DNA of 64,000 nt from Cepaea nemoralis (GCA_014155875.1 JACEFZ010021420.1:489001-553000), one strand, 5' to 3'; numbered from the stretch's first letter, positions 30,056 to 42,042 are shown. Notes: a model not told the origin generated them from the letters alone. Translations and numbers: made by a program.

Positions 30056-31758
30056 ATGGCTAGTAGGAAAAGAAAAGTGGACGCCGAGTGAGGAGTAAAC
30101 TACTTCTTTGTGGAAACAAAGGACCAGAAAACCAGCTGCGTAATATGCAGCGAATGTGTTGCCGTTTTGAAAGAGTACAATCTTCGGCGTCACTACGAAA
30201 CAAAACATCCATCAACATATTAAATGTTTTCTGGAAAATTACGCTCTGGGAAATATGAGGTACTTCAATTGTAATTCACCGCAAACAAAGGGAATTCCAG
30301 GGCTCACGTCATATCCTGGTGTCCCCTTATTCGCGTTGTATCTCGGTGTGCATGACCTTGACCAGAATAACGTTGTCGGTGTGCAGCAAATGAGTTGAAA
30401 ATCATATTCTGCAGACTAGTGTTGCGGCGGTGGCCAGACTGCAGACTATTGTTGGGGTGGCCAGAATCGAACAATGTCAGCTAGAATGGTGTTGAACACA
30501 TATTAGGGTTAGGGTTAGGGAACGTCTTTCAGAATGTAATATGCCATGTTGCTGAAGAAAGGCAACACTACTCTGCTTGTCGTGGACAGCTGCTGTCAGT
30601 TCAATAAAATTCATGAATGCAGAAAGCCAACGTACAAATGTACTACACACACTGTGTTACCGTTCGTCGCTCCTTTTTCGCGCCATGACACGCACTGAAA
30701 GAAACTTTAATTGAACGGAGATCCCCCGCCAGTGCTATATATAGCTGCTAACTACGCTATATATAGCTGCTAAAGCTAAATATAGCCTCGTGACGTCTGT
30801 TGCAGTGAATTAAAATTGAAGTACCCTTGTTGTAGTATTCTCTGGCGCTGGATGACTCTATTGATCTCTCGAGTACGTCACAACTTCTCGTGTTCATTTG
30901 TGGTGTCAATTTGGATTTTCAGATAACGGAAGAGTTGGCGTCCATTTGCAGCATGCACGGAACAACAACTGGGAAAGTAATTTTCGTGGAAGTGCAAACA
31001 ATTTTCCAAGACTATAACCTTCGGTGGAATCAGCTTCGAGGTGTTACAGTTGATGAGGGAAAAAAAACATGACTGGAGTGAGGAAGGGTCTGTGGGGCAG
31101 ATCAGGACTCAGTTTGGAAGATTTGCAAATTCCGGGCGCTCTGTTCATACACTGCATCGCACATCAGCAAGTACTCTTTGGAAAAGTTTTAGATATTTCT
31201 TGTGTACTGAAACCAGTAGTTTCTGTTGTGAACTTCATTCGGGAACATGCACTCATTCACCGTCAGTTCTAAGCTTTTCTTGAAGAAATTGATTCTGAAT
31301 TCTGTTGACTTGCCTTATCACATATCAGTCAGGTGGCTCAGCTGCGGTAAAGTCCTGCTTCGTTTTTACAAGCTCCGAAACGAAATAAATGTTTTCCTCA
31401 CTGAAAAAGATAAAGCTGATTCACAGCTGTCAGATCCTACCTGGCTGTCAAAGTTGTTAATTTTGGTCGATATGAATGAACTGAACTTGAAACTTCAGGG
31501 AAAGGATTTACCTCGTCTGTGATCTCTACAGAACCATCAAAGGATTTCGAAGAAATCTGTCACTGTTGGAAGCACAACTGGAAGGAGAAAACCTTTCTCA
31601 TTTTCACTGTTTCAAAGAGTTTGGAGAGATTTTCAGATCTTGACAGATTTGAGAGTGACATCCTTCTGTTCCAGAATCCGTTTGATTGTAACCTTAATGG
31701 TGTGCCAGTTGAATTACAGTTGGAGCTCATTGAGAAGGAAGTACCGCTGCTTACCTGA
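30056..31758 (+). pseudogene. hAT-like BED-finger transposase relic, copy 2
   Basis: Colinear with 4891-6450, including the same early TGA (30089). A 567-bp element (30259-30825) takes the place of the DNA equivalent to about 5097-5388. The remaining blocks include LVFICGVNLDFQITEELASI, PYHISVRWLSCGKVLLRF and LLILVDMNELNLKL. The C-terminal dimerisation block is missing; sequence jumps to a SINE near 31770. It is non-functional. Confidence 0.88.
30259..30825. mobile_element. Non-autonomous DNA transposon with 21-bp inverted repeats
   Basis: The ends GGTACTTCAATTGTAATTCAC and GTGAATTAAAATTGAAGTACC are inverted with one mismatch (21 bp each). There is no open frame. It contains TTAGGG x3 at about 30503-30520 and duplicated GCTATATATAGCTGCTAA near 30735-30785. 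No clear target duplication is seen, in line with the deletion of hAT sequence at this site. Confidence 0.8.
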
Positions 31759-31774
31759 TGTTGAGTTTGATGTT

Positions 31775-32019
31775 GAGTAGTTTACCATTGCTTTTCGAAC
31801 GACCGGCACCCATAACATAGCGTAAAAACCAGCGCAACATTGTCTGCTGCCAAATCGCTCGCAGCTGTATTTCGGACGTGGGTATACGAGATTACGAACC
31901 GCGCCCGTAAGACCTTTGCCACGGAGACCGGCGCAAGTATTGTACAGAATGAGTATCCGGCCCGCGCTCGTCATTTTGTCAGTTATACGGCCCGCCGTGA
32001 AAAAAGTTTGGTGACCCCT
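31775..32019 (-). mobile_element. SINE family 1 joined to hAT terminus
   Basis: Highly similar to 10410-10667: the same tRNA-like segment followed by the same hAT end (GGCCCGCCGTG...GTGACCCCTG). The whole compound is shared, which indicates it was present before the duplication of the region. Confidence 0.75.
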
Positions 32020-32529
32020 GTACAAGAGGCTGAAACACTTATGGAGTTATCCATGTGCAATGGAAGAGATCCTCAACAAAGCACACATACTCAGTCAATA
32101 TATATTTTGTTACTTAATATAGGTTTTATTGCATATAACAGGAATATTTAATGACAACATTACACAGTGCGAAGTAGTGAAGCTATCTGCCTCGCACTCT
32201 GAAAGGCATGGGTTTGTTCTCAGATGGACTGCGTTGAGTTGAGCTAAGAACCGACATCACTGCCCTCAGAATATTCCCACGTGCGCTCTGTCGCCTGTTT
32301 CAACAGCCGGCAAAGAGTCATATTGCAAATCGTTCCAACTGCCATCTGATTGAAAGTTCTCCTGGTCTTCACTCTCAGTTTTGAGATTTGTCCTGAGCCC
32401 CTGCCGATCTCCCACCATATCATTCTTCCACATATGGTTTCTCAGTCTGTTCCCCAGCTTTCTCCACTTGGTCCCACAGGCGCCCGACCACCTCTCCCTT
32501 GTCCATAGGTTCACAGATGGATTGCATTG
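32020..32529. other. No gene; tRNA-like SINE head near 32166 and SINE 2 remnant before the minisatellite
   Basis: GTAGTGAAGCTATCTGCC followed by a GGGTTTGTTC motif resembles a tRNA head. 32508-32540 (GGTTCACAGATGG, GCATTGTTCAGAGTCAT) matches the middle of SINE family 2, into which the array is set. Confidence 0.5.
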
Positions 32530-35410
32530 TTCAGAGTCATGGCTGCAGCAGATACTACTGGGAGTCACGGCTGCAGCAGATACTCCTGGAAGTCATGGCT
32601 GCAGCAGATACTCCTGGGAGTCATGGCTGCAGAGACTCTGGGAGTCACGGCTGCAGCAGATACTCCTGGGAGTCATGGCTGCAGCAGATACTACTGGGAG
32701 TCACGGCTGCAGCAGATACTCCTGGGAGTCATGGCTGCAGCAGATACTACTGGGAGTCACGGCTGCAGCAGATACTCCTGGGAGTCATGGCTGCAGCAGA
32801 TACTCCTGGGAGTCATGGCTGCAGCAGATACTCCTGGGAGTCATGGCTGCAGTGACTCTGGGAGTCATGGCTGCAGCAGATACTCCTGGGAGTCATGGCT
32901 GCAGCAGATACTCCTGGGAGTCATGGCTGCAGCAGATACTCCTGGGAGTCATGGCTGCAGCAGATACTCCTGGGAGTCATGGCTGCAGCAGATACTCCTG
33001 GGAGTCATGGCTGCAGAGACTCTGGGAGTCATGGCTGCAGCAGATACTCCTGGGAGTCATGGCTGCAGAGACTCTGGGAGTCATGGCTGCAGCAGATACT
33101 CCTGGGAGTCATGGCTGCAACAGATACTCCTGGGAGTCATGGCTGCAGCAGATACTCCTGGGAGTCATGGCTGCAGAGACTCTGGGAGTCATGGCTGCAG
33201 CAGATACTCCTGGGAGTCATGGCTGCAGAGACTCTGGGAGTCATGGCTGCAGCAGATACTCCTGGGAGTCACGGCTGCAGCAGATACTCCTGGGAGTCAT
33301 GGCTGCAGCAGATACTCCTGGGAGTCATGGCTGCAGAGACTCTGGGAGTCACAGCTGCAGCAGATACTCCTGGGAGTCATGGCTGCAGCAGATACTCCTG
33401 GGAGTCACGGCTGCAGCAGATACTCCTGGGAGTCATGGCTGCAGAGACTCTGGGAGTCACGGCTGCAGCAGATACTCCTGGGAGTCATGGCTGCAGAGAC
33501 TCTGGGAGTCACGGCTGCAGCAGATACTCCTGGGAGTCATGGTTGCAGAGACTCTGGGAGTCACGGCTGCAGCAGATACTCCTGGGAGTCAATGGCTGCA
33601 GCAGATACTACTGGGAGTCATGGCTGCAGCAGATACTCCTGGGAGTCATGGCTGCAGCACATACTCCTGGGAGTCATGGCTGCAGCAGATACTCCTGGGA
33701 GTCACGGCTGCAGCAGATACTCCTGGGAGTCACGGCTGCAGCAGATACTCCTGGGAGTCATGGCTGCAGAGACTCTGGGAGTCATGGCTGCAACAGATAC
33801 TCCTGGGAGTCATGGCTGCAACAGATACTCCTGGGAGTCATGGCTGCAGAGACTCTGGGAGTCATGGCTGCAGCAGATACTCCTGGGAGTCACGGCTGCA
33901 GCAGATACTCCTGGGAGTCATGGCTGCAGAGACTCTGGGAGTCACGGCTGCAGCAGATACTCCTGGGAGTCATGGCTGCAGAGACTCTGGGAGTCACGGC
34001 TGCAGCAGATACTCCTGGGAGTCACGGCTGCAGCAGATACTCCTGGGAGTCATGGCTGCAGCAGATACTCCTGGGAGTCATGGTTGCAGAGACTCTGGGA
34101 GTCACGGCTGCAGCAGATACTCCTGGGAGTCATGGTTGCAACAGATACTCCTGGGAGTCATGGCTGCAGCAGATACTCCTGGGAGTCATGGCTGCAGAGA
34201 CTCTGGGAGTCACGGCTGCAGCAGATACTCCTGGGAGTCATGGTTGCAGAGACTCTGTGAGTCATTGCTGCAGCAGATACTCCTGGGAGTCATGGCTGCA
34301 GAGACTCTGGGAGTCATGGCTGCAGCAGATACTCCTGGGAGTCATGGTTGCAGAGACTCTGGGAGTCACGGCTGCAGCAGATACTCCTGGGAGTCATGGT
34401 TGCAGAGACTCTGGGAGTCACGGCTGCAGCAGATACTCCTGGGAGTTATTGCTGCAGCAGATACTACTGGGAGTCATGGTTGCAGAGACTCTGGGAGTCA
34501 CGGCTGCAGCAGATACTCCTGGGAGTCATGGTTGCAGAGACTCTGGGAGTCACGGCTGCAGTAGATACTCCTGGGAGTCATTGCTGCAGCAGATACTCCT
34601 GGGAGTCATGGTTGCAGAGACTCTGGGAGTCACGGCTGCAGCAGATACTCCTGGGAGTCATTGCTGCAGCAGATACTACTGGGAGTCACGGCTGCAGCAG
34701 ATACTCCTGGGAGTCATGGCTGCAGAGACTCTAGGAGTCATTGCTGCAGCAGATACTCCTGGGAGTCATGGTTGCAGAGACTCTGGGAGTCATGGCTGCA
34801 GCAGATACTCCTGGGAGTCATGGTTGCAGAGACTCTGGGAGTCATTGCTGCAGCAGATACTCCTGGGAGTCATGGCTGCAGAGACTCTGGGAGTCATGGC
34901 TGCAGCAGATACTACTGGGAGTCATGGCTGCAGCAGATACTCCTGGGAGTCACGGCTGCAGAGACTCTGGGAGTCATTGCTGCAGCAGATACTCCTGGGA
35001 GTCATGGTTGCAGAGACTCTGGGAGTCATGGCTGCAGCAGATACTCCTGGGAGTCATGGCTGCAGAGACTCTGGGAGTCATGGCTGCAGCAGATACTCCT
35101 GGGAGTCATGGCTGCAGAGACTCTGGGAGTCATGGCTGCAGCAGATACTCCTGGGAGTCATGGCTGCAGCAGATACTCCTGGGAGTCATGGCTGCAGAGA
35201 CTCTGGGAGTCATGGCTGCAGCAGATACTCCTGGGAGTCATGGCTGCAGATACTCCTGGGAGTCATGGCTGCAGCAGATACTACTGGGAGTCACGGCTGC
35301 AGCAGATACTCCTGGGAGTCATGGTTGCAGAGACTCTGGGAGTCATGGCTGCAGCAGATACTCCTGGGAGTCATGGCTGCAGAGACTCTGGGAGTCATTG
35401 CTGCAGCCAT
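32530..35410. repeat. 2.9-kb minisatellite of 28- and 24-bp units
   Basis: Two unit types alternate irregularly: CTGCAGCAGATACTCCTGGG plus AGTCATGG (28 bp), and CTGCAGAGACTCTGGGAGTC plus ATGG (24 bp). There are more than 100 units. Long open frames (up to 931 codons) arise only because the repeat has almost no stops in any plus frame. No start context or family match supports a protein. Confidence 0.97.
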
Positions 35411-35510
35411 GGAGTTCATTCTGTATCAGGCTCTCAGCAGGCGGCTTGTCATTCTGCAGAGAGAGACCAAGCCACATGGGGATAAAACTAACGCAATGAA
35501 GTCAACTCTC
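35395..35510 (+). mobile_element. SINE family 2 tail at the minisatellite edge
   Basis: GGAGTTCATTCTGT, CTGCAGAGAGAGACCAAGCC and GGGATAAAACTAACGCAATG match the SINE 2 tail (compare 57660-57735). The array therefore lies inside a SINE. Confidence 0.7.
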
Positions 35511-36599
35511 CCAATTTTAACCCCTTCACATTCAAGAAAACCATGGCATGGCATGTCAATACATTTCATAAATATATTCAGCAATTTAAGTTACATACAA
35601 ATCCATACAACAATAACATTATACAGTAAGAATCTGTGCTACAATAACATTATGAACAATCTGTTACACATGGCCTTACTTAACTCTTGAAGTCCACAGC
35701 ATTATCTTAGTCACTTTAAGGCCATGCATTCAACATTCGAGTAGACATCAGCTACAGGTTTCATACGGTCTATATTATACTACAATTAAAAACATTGTCA
35801 GGCTATTAATTGCGTAGACTTGTATGGAGTCTTCTTGAACATGTCACTTCATATCTAATTTTGTTAACTGTCCAGAAACATATTCTCAAAAAAAAAAAAT
35901 AACTGATGTGAAGCTTTCCCCTTACCTTGGACATCCTCAAATGATATTTATATGCAATAAATATTATATTACAATCATTTTATTGTACATGTACAGTGAA
36001 AAGTGTTAGCTGTCGCCACACATGAAAGCAACTGGTATTATGTAAAAGTTGTGGAGAGAATGGTAAATAATCGATGGCAACAGTATCTGAAAATGACTTC
36101 CTGTTACCAAACTGGTTTCAGCCAGTTTCATAAAACAGAAGACAATGTAAATTATATAACACAAGAGATATGTATACTACACGACACTAAAGACAAAAGC
36201 TACACCACACAAGCGATAAAAACTACATTACACAAGAGATATGAATACTACACCACAAGATGTAAACTACTTGCATGCTACAGGCAGCATGAGAATCAAT
36301 ACGAATAGGTGCTCATCAGCACTATAAACTATACTGGAATAGTAAATTATAGTCACTGTATAATGTCAAAAACATCAAGCAAGCAGAGACCAAACTATCA
36401 AGAGAACCACAATAAATACCAACATGCAAAGGCTACATTTGTGTAGGCTAGACAGAAAGCTGGCAGGAGATAACTGTCCCTGAACTTGGAACCAGACACA
36501 ACGGTAGTTGTGGAAGATAGTAAAACAACGACAAGGGCACAGGGAGAAAATCAAAGATTTCACTACGTAAAAATGGAAATATCTTAACAGAAAAACAAG
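35511..36599. other. AT-rich unannotated stretch
   Basis: No coding, RNA or repeat structure could be supported here apart from a short A run near 35889. Confidence 0.5.
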
Positions 36600-37345
36600 C
36601 AGCCGACCATTTTGAAGACTCATTTGCTCAAGATAACAGCAATGAAATCAGCCCAGAGAAACAGCAAGAGATTAGAGAGAACCGGCAACATACAGGACAA
36701 CGTAAAACACATAAGGCATCTACCTATTATATTCAGTTAATTGGAGCTAGAATATCAAAACTGAAAATAAGAAAAACATTAGAAGTTGACAGAATAGCCA
36801 ATGAAATGATCAAGAATCTAGGAACAATGGTGAAAAAACAGCTGCTGCAGACCTTCAATAACTACAGAACCTTAGGCAGTTCCACAGAAAAGCAATCTGG
36901 ATACCTCTCCTAAAACAGGGAAAAACAGTTCCAGTGCCTGCAGCTACAGACCAGTTAGCCTCACCAGCTGTCTCTGCAAAACAACGAAGAGAATCATCAA
37001 TCACAGACTGCAGTGTTACATTGAAAGTGAAAACATTCTTATGCCACAGCAGGCAAGATTTAGGCAGTCATTCTATGGAAGATCAGACAACCAAACTCGC
37101 TCAAGAAATTGAAAACGCATTCCAGAGAAGAAACTGGTGCTTGTGGCATGGATAGACCTAAAGAAAGCTTTTGACAAAGTCTGGAAAGGTCTGTTGAAAA
37201 AACTGAGAAACTATAAAGTGAATGGAAGAATGTACAAATGGGTGAAAGCATACTTGCACAACAGAGGAGACCGAGTACAGAGAGACGGATTCAAGAGCAA
37301 GAAAGTTCCAGTACATGATGGTGTCGCCCCCAGAAAGGTGAAGTC
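36600..37345 (+). pseudogene. Non-LTR reverse transcriptase fragment (Jockey/CR1-like)
   Basis: Plus-strand frames give FYGRSDNQT-like, LVAWIDLKKAFDKVWKGLLK (motif A), then YKWVKAYLHNRGDRVQRDG and VPVHDGVAPRK where VPQG would be expected. Frames are broken, and both ends are truncated by a C run and an RTE-B tail. Confidence 0.7.
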
Positions 37346-37388
37346 ATGCTCTCTTCCCCCCCCCCCCCCCCATGACCTGGTTGCGGAA

Positions 37389-37680
37389 CTCATCATCATC
37401 ATGTGCCATTCCGAAAAGCATGGGCAATCATGGTTTACCATCTCACAAGATCACCAGTCTTGGACCAGGTCCGTGTTCTTGTCCTTGATTATCTGATGTA
37501 ATCAAGCTATTCAAGTATTTATTTTGTTTCCTTCCCATTGATTTTGCAGTTGCCACTAAGTTTTATAATTTATTTTCCCTCATAATGTGTCCAAAAAAAT
37601 ATCTGTCTATGTCTAATTTCTATAACAAATTTAGTTGTCATTTGTTGTTCTGTCCACATTGTGGAAACCCTTCACACATG
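37389..37680 (-). pseudogene. RTE family B 3' end fragment
   Basis: Starts at TCATCATCATCATGTGCC, and contains GATTTTGCAGTTGCC, CCCTCATAATGTGTCC and ATATCTGTCTATGTC. It is colinear with the 3' end of 18305-21318 but heavily diverged. Confidence 0.65.
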
Positions 37681-38712
37681 TCACCACCAGCATATCTGAT
37701 GAAGATAAAGGAGGCAGATCAACTACTGTGTTGGTGATGTGATAACCAATCATCTATCAACATGACACTAGAAGAAAAATGTCCCATCCTCTGCTGTCTA
37801 TGCCCGTCAGCATGATGAAGAAAATCAAATCAGTTGCAATCTATAAATCACAGGTCGACAGCACTGAATCTCCAACATTTTCTGTCTCTGGCATGATGGT
37901 GCAGTCGAACACTATCTTTCTAATCAGAAGGACACAACCTTACACAAATGCGCATTGAAGGTGGACACACCGACCACTGAGCTACATATTAGATGGGATG
38001 CTCTCCCCTTGAAAGAGGAGGAAAGAAGAAAAATAAGTCCCGTCCTGTTATCTTGACTTGTGATGTGTTTATCTTGCCAGTCAGTTTCAGTGATCAATGT
38101 TTGCCATGAGGTGACCATAGAAGTCTTCTGCGTGCATCTAGGTGTGAAGCTCTCCCACTGAAAGAGGAAGAATAAGTCCCACCCTCAGTTGTCATCTTGA
38201 TCTGTCTCCTTTGCCAGTCAGTTTCAGCAATCAGTGTTTGCTGTGTCTGTTCTTATGTGGGTTCTGAAAGGATGGTGTATCTGAGATCTTCACCAGTCCC
38301 CCACAATCTGCCTTGCAGACTTCCTCTTGGAGTCAGATTTGGATTGTCTCTATGACAAAATCTGGACAGTTTTGTAAAATGTGCTCTAGAGTTTACTTGA
38401 GTACTCCACATGCTTGTGTCTGTGAGGCCTCTTCAGTGAAAGAGTGTTCAATGTCCACAGTGCCCTGTTCTGAATCAGATAATCTTGAAATCTATACATT
38501 TCTCAAAGCTACCTTGTTTAGTCTATAATCTTCTTTGGCTTTTCATTGCTTCGTCTTCACAGATTGTTTTAGGAGTGTCTTGCCTCTGGGGTGAATGAGG
38601 CTGCACAAGGCTTCTCCCAGCCTCTGCAAGCTCGCTCACTTGTCTACCTCCAGAGATATTGCTGTGTATGCCAGTCAGCATGACACAAGAAGAAGAGTGT
38701 GTCCATCCACTG
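37681..38712. other. 3' flank of the zinc-finger gene with a diverged tandem duplication
   Basis: About 125 bp are repeated once (near 37990-38110 and 38145-38255: CTGAAAGAGG, AATAAGTCCC, GCCAGTCAGTTTCAG). No gene was recognised. Confidence 0.45.
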
Positions 38713-38739
38713 AAGCCTTGATCTGCGTGATCAAGGCTT
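38713..38739 (-). promoter_or_regulatory. Perfect hairpin just after the zinc-finger stop codon
   Basis: AAGCCTTGATC and its complement form 11-bp arms with a 5-nt loop, beginning nine bases past the TAA at 38748-38750, so it lies in the predicted 3' UTR. The function is unknown. Confidence 0.45.
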
Positions 38740-38747
38740 TCTTTTGA

Positions 38748-39185
38748 TTAGCTGTCTCCTCCAGCTTGTATTTCAATACCTGACAACTGCTCTTGTTCTT
38801 CTCTGATCGTCTCCTCTCCTATAACCATGCTCTGCCCTGGCTCACCAGGATCGGACACAATCAACTGACTACTGTAGTTCTCCAGACCAGAGTTCATGAA
38901 CTGGCTGCCCACACACTCCGAGTTCAAAATGTGACCTTCACTGTCAATGGTAATCAACTGGTCGGAATTGCCTGTAGTAATGACCTGTGCCTGCCCATTG
39001 TGGGTCAGAATCTGAGTGTGACCATCTGAAGTCATAAGCTGCATCTGACCATCAGCTGTGATGATGAACTGACTGGGTTCATCTTGTCCCTCGGAAGTAA
39101 TCAGCTCAGCTTGTTCTTGAGAATCTGCAGATGCCAGCTGAATGTCCATGCTCTGACCATCGTTTAATATGGTGCCTTCAGATTG
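38748..39185 (-). CDS. Zinc-finger gene last coding exon
   Basis: Acceptor TTTCCACAG. It encodes QSEGTILNDGQSMDIQLASA and a run of (I/M)xxDGQ(M/A)Q(L/V)(M/I)T modules (TADGQMQLMTSDGHTQILT), then IREEQEQLSGIEIQAGGDS and TAA. Such Gln/Asp/Gly-rich repeats are common in activation domains of zinc-finger factors. Confidence 0.85.
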   Translation of the reverse strand, partial: QSEGTILNDGQSMDIQLASADSQEQAELITSEGQDEPSQFIITADGQMQLMTSDGHTQILTHNGQAQVITTGNSDQLITIDSEGHILNSECVGSQFMNSGLENYSSQLIVSDPGEPGQSMVIGEETIREEQEQLSGIEIQAGGDS

Positions 39186-39299
39186 CTGTGGAAAATAAGG
39201 AAACAAACTTTTATAGTTTAACCAATTTTCCATCTTTAAAACTTGAATAAGATTAGCATCTGATGATGTTTGATGCATCCGTTAATTTTCTTCAGTTAT

Positions 39300-39684
39300 A
39301 ATAATACAAACCTTTGAGAACAAAGTCTTAAGACGCATCTTTGAGCCCATTAGAGATACACAAAGTGGAGAGTGGAAAAGAAGAAGCAACAAAGACATTT
39401 ATGATCTGAAGTCCCCGCTAATCACTGGTATCATGAAGGCTAATAGACTGCAATGGCTGGGGCATATAGAAAGAATGGAAGATAATAGGGAAACAAAACT
39501 CGCTTACACTCAAGAAATAAATGACCGTAGACTCCAAGATAGACCAAGAAGACGGTGGAGAAATAATATACATACAGATCTACAAGCACTTGGAATCAGC
39601 GACTGGCAAGAGAAGGTCCACCAGAGAGATGAATGGAGACGGCTTGTATCTGCAGCAAAGAACCCCAATGGCTCAGAACGCTGA
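39300..39684 (+). pseudogene. Non-LTR retrotransposon C-terminal fragment
   Basis: LRRIFEPIRDTQSGEW-like upstream, then MKANRLQWLGHIERMEDNRE, RLQDRPRRRWRNNIHTDLQA and WQEKVHQRDEWRRLVSAAKN. This is the usual C-terminus of a retroelement polyprotein, with a (GAA)n tail. It lies in the last intron. Confidence 0.75.
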
Positions 39685-39687
39685 AGA

Positions 39688-40090
39688 AGAAGAAGATAAC
39701 AATATGAGCCAGCACATTAGTGTAATTGCTAGGAGGTTACACGAATGATGTCATGAAGATAACAATATGAGCGAGCACATCAGTGTAATTGCTAGGAGGT
39801 TACACGAATGATGTCATGAAGATAACAATATGAGCGAGCACATCAGTGTAATTGCTAGGAGGTTACACGAATAATGTCATGAAGATAACAATATGAGCCA
39901 GCACATCAGTGTAATTGCCAGGAGGTTACCCGAATAATGTCATGAAGATAACAATATGAGCCAGCACATCAGTGTAATTGCCAGGAGGTTACCCGAATAA
40001 TGTCATGAAGATAACAATATGAGCGAGCACATCAGTGTAATTGCTAGGAGGTTAGTAAGTAAGTAAGTAGTAAGTAAGTAAGTAACTTTA
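39688..40090. repeat. 63-bp minisatellite (about 6 units) followed by (GTAA)n
   Basis: Units contain AAGATAACAATATGAGCGAG, ACATCAGTGTAATTGCTAGG and AGGTTACACGAAT. The simple GTAA tract is at 40053-40090. Confidence 0.92.
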
Positions 40091-40200
40091 TTTTCCAAGG
40101 GTTAAGAACTGGGCACGCAGGCCCATCTGATATTCTGCCCTTCTGAATAATGCCATGAGCACAGTCAGGTGTGGGTTCGACACATGCTTTTGTTATCCAC

Positions 40201-40730
40201 TCATTATCATCAAGTGCCATGCCGGCTGGCGTAGGCGTTCATGACTCTCCACAGATCTCAGTCTTTAGTGTTCTGGAACAACTCTGTTGATGATATTCCT
40301 CCATGCCACCATCTCAATCCATCCAGTATGATTTCTCTTGGTCTACCTGTCCCTCTCTTCCCCTTGATCTTTCCAGTTGTCACAATGTTCTCCAATGCCT
40401 CTCTTCTCATCAGGTGACCAAAGAAAGCTGTTTGTCTCTTTCTTATTTTTGTATATAATGTTCTAGTTTCATTAGCCTCTTTCAGGCAGTCGTTGTTAGT
40501 TACTTTGGCAGTCCAAGGAATTCGCAACATTCATCTTAGGAAACACATCTCTGTTGCTTCCAAGTTATTACTAATTTGTTCACTTACATTCCAAGATTCG
40601 CTGCCATACAGCAAAATTGGTTCTATATAACATTTTAGCTCTCTCTTTCTTACATTCACTGATAGTGACTTACTGCATAGGATACTCTTCATTTTCCAAA
40701 TTGCAGCCTTTGCTTGCCCTTGCTTCTTTT
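40201..40730 (-). pseudogene. RTE family A 3' fragment
   Basis: Encodes MLRIPWTAKVTNNDCLKEAN, FFGHLMRREALENIVTTGKI and LYGSESWNVSEQI. It is about 90% similar by eye to 7385-7900. It ends at (ATCA)n on the 3' side. Confidence 0.88.
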
Positions 40731-40734
40731 TTTT

Positions 40735-40920
40735 AAATGTTGCATATCCCTTACATGACGTTGCAGTCAACACCAGCATTTTTCAGCTGCTGTTGATGTA
40801 CTAGGCAAGTCCCACGTTCAGCAGCTTGCCACTGCTTTCTGAACGACCGGCTCACATACCCCCGTAAGTTACCAGCGCAGCTCCGAATCTCGCAGCTGCT
40901 GTTTTCTCCCTTGTGGATAT
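40735..40920 (-). mobile_element. tRNA-derived SINE family 1
   Basis: GCAGTCAACACCAGCATTTT, CTTGCCACTGCTTTC, GAACGACCGGCTCAC and GCTCCGAATCTCG. Confidence 0.65.
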
Positions 40921-42042
40921 ACAGGATATGAAAATGTGATTAACCCCTTGGCCAGGGAGATTCATGCTTTACGGCTTCTTTTTTAAAAAAACGTGTAATT
41001 TATGTACCACCGAGTGAACTAAACAAGACAATGAAGTTTATCCAAGAGACAATATTGCAGATATAGACAATAAATTCCAAGCAAATAAATGAAGAAGAAG
41101 AAGTCATGTGTCAACAAAATGGTGACATGAAAATAGTGATCTGAGCATTACAATCATCGTCATCATCATCATCTGTGCACAACAAGGCACATGTCTTCAG
41201 GGCTCTTTGGGAATCATGTGTATCGTGTTAAAGAACAGATACAGCATCAATGCCTGGATTATCTGGCTGATATCTCAGTTCTGCAAGGAAAGGTCAGAAA
41301 GACAGATAATTAGATTGCAAATGGTACCATTAGTAGTGGTACTTTTTGCTGGTTGTTGAGGATGAGGGCAGAAAGCGTATCATTTGTAAACACTCTTAAC
41401 AAATATGTGCCCAGAGTCTGGAGTTAGTATTGTGAAGTGTTTGTCGTGGTTCATAACTTTCATGAAACTGTTTCTTTCATACTGTCATGGTTACAATTGT
41501 TAATTATTTGCTTTATAAAATTAATAGTTGTGAAAACAAACATCTGGAAATTAGTAATGCTGAAAGTCTAACAATGAATAAAAGCTCAGTCAGAGAGAGA
41601 TAGGGAAGGAGGGAGAGAAGGAGAGATCAGGAAAGAGAAGAAGGGGACATAGGGAGAGAATGAGCAACAGAGGAAGGTGTGATGAAAACTTTGACTGTTT
41701 ACATCTAATTTCCCTAATCATTGTAAGGTTTTAATTTTTTTCCTGTGTGACTTTCTCATTCATTTTTCTGTTCATTTATGGTAATCTTCCATTTTTTCTC
41801 TTTAGAAATCATTTCCACTGCCATTAGATGCTTCTCAGCCTGTCTGTTTAATGCCCATGCTTCATGTGCATATAACATAAAAGACTATTTGGATACAATG
41901 AATGAGGCAGAAACTGGTGAAGGACTGGGTCTTTTTCAAGGGCTGTGAGGAGAGCATCAATCTCCTACTCTATATGATTATGTAAAATCTCTTACTTACC
42001 TTAGCTTCAATATAGAAAGTGTGGAAAACAAAGGAAACATAT
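40921..42042. other. Intron sequence; RTE-B-like fragment at 41700-41885
   Basis: TTTGACTGTTTACATCTAAT and GATGCTTCTCAGCCTGTCTG resemble the family B RT tail, strongly diverged. A GA-rich stretch lies at 41590-41660. Nothing else is seen. Confidence 0.45.

Noticed and set aside
30503..30520. Interstitial telomere or chromosome fusion point
   Set aside because: Only three TTAGGG units, inside a small transposon; not a telomere remnant.
32381..35690. Very long open frames (577-931 codons) on the plus strand
   Set aside because: They lie wholly in a 28/24-bp minisatellite that lacks stops in all plus frames; no family match or exon structure.
39688..40053. CRISPR-like regular repeats
   Set aside because: Contiguous tandem units without unique spacers in eukaryotic DNA: a minisatellite. 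The same holds for the other arrays.
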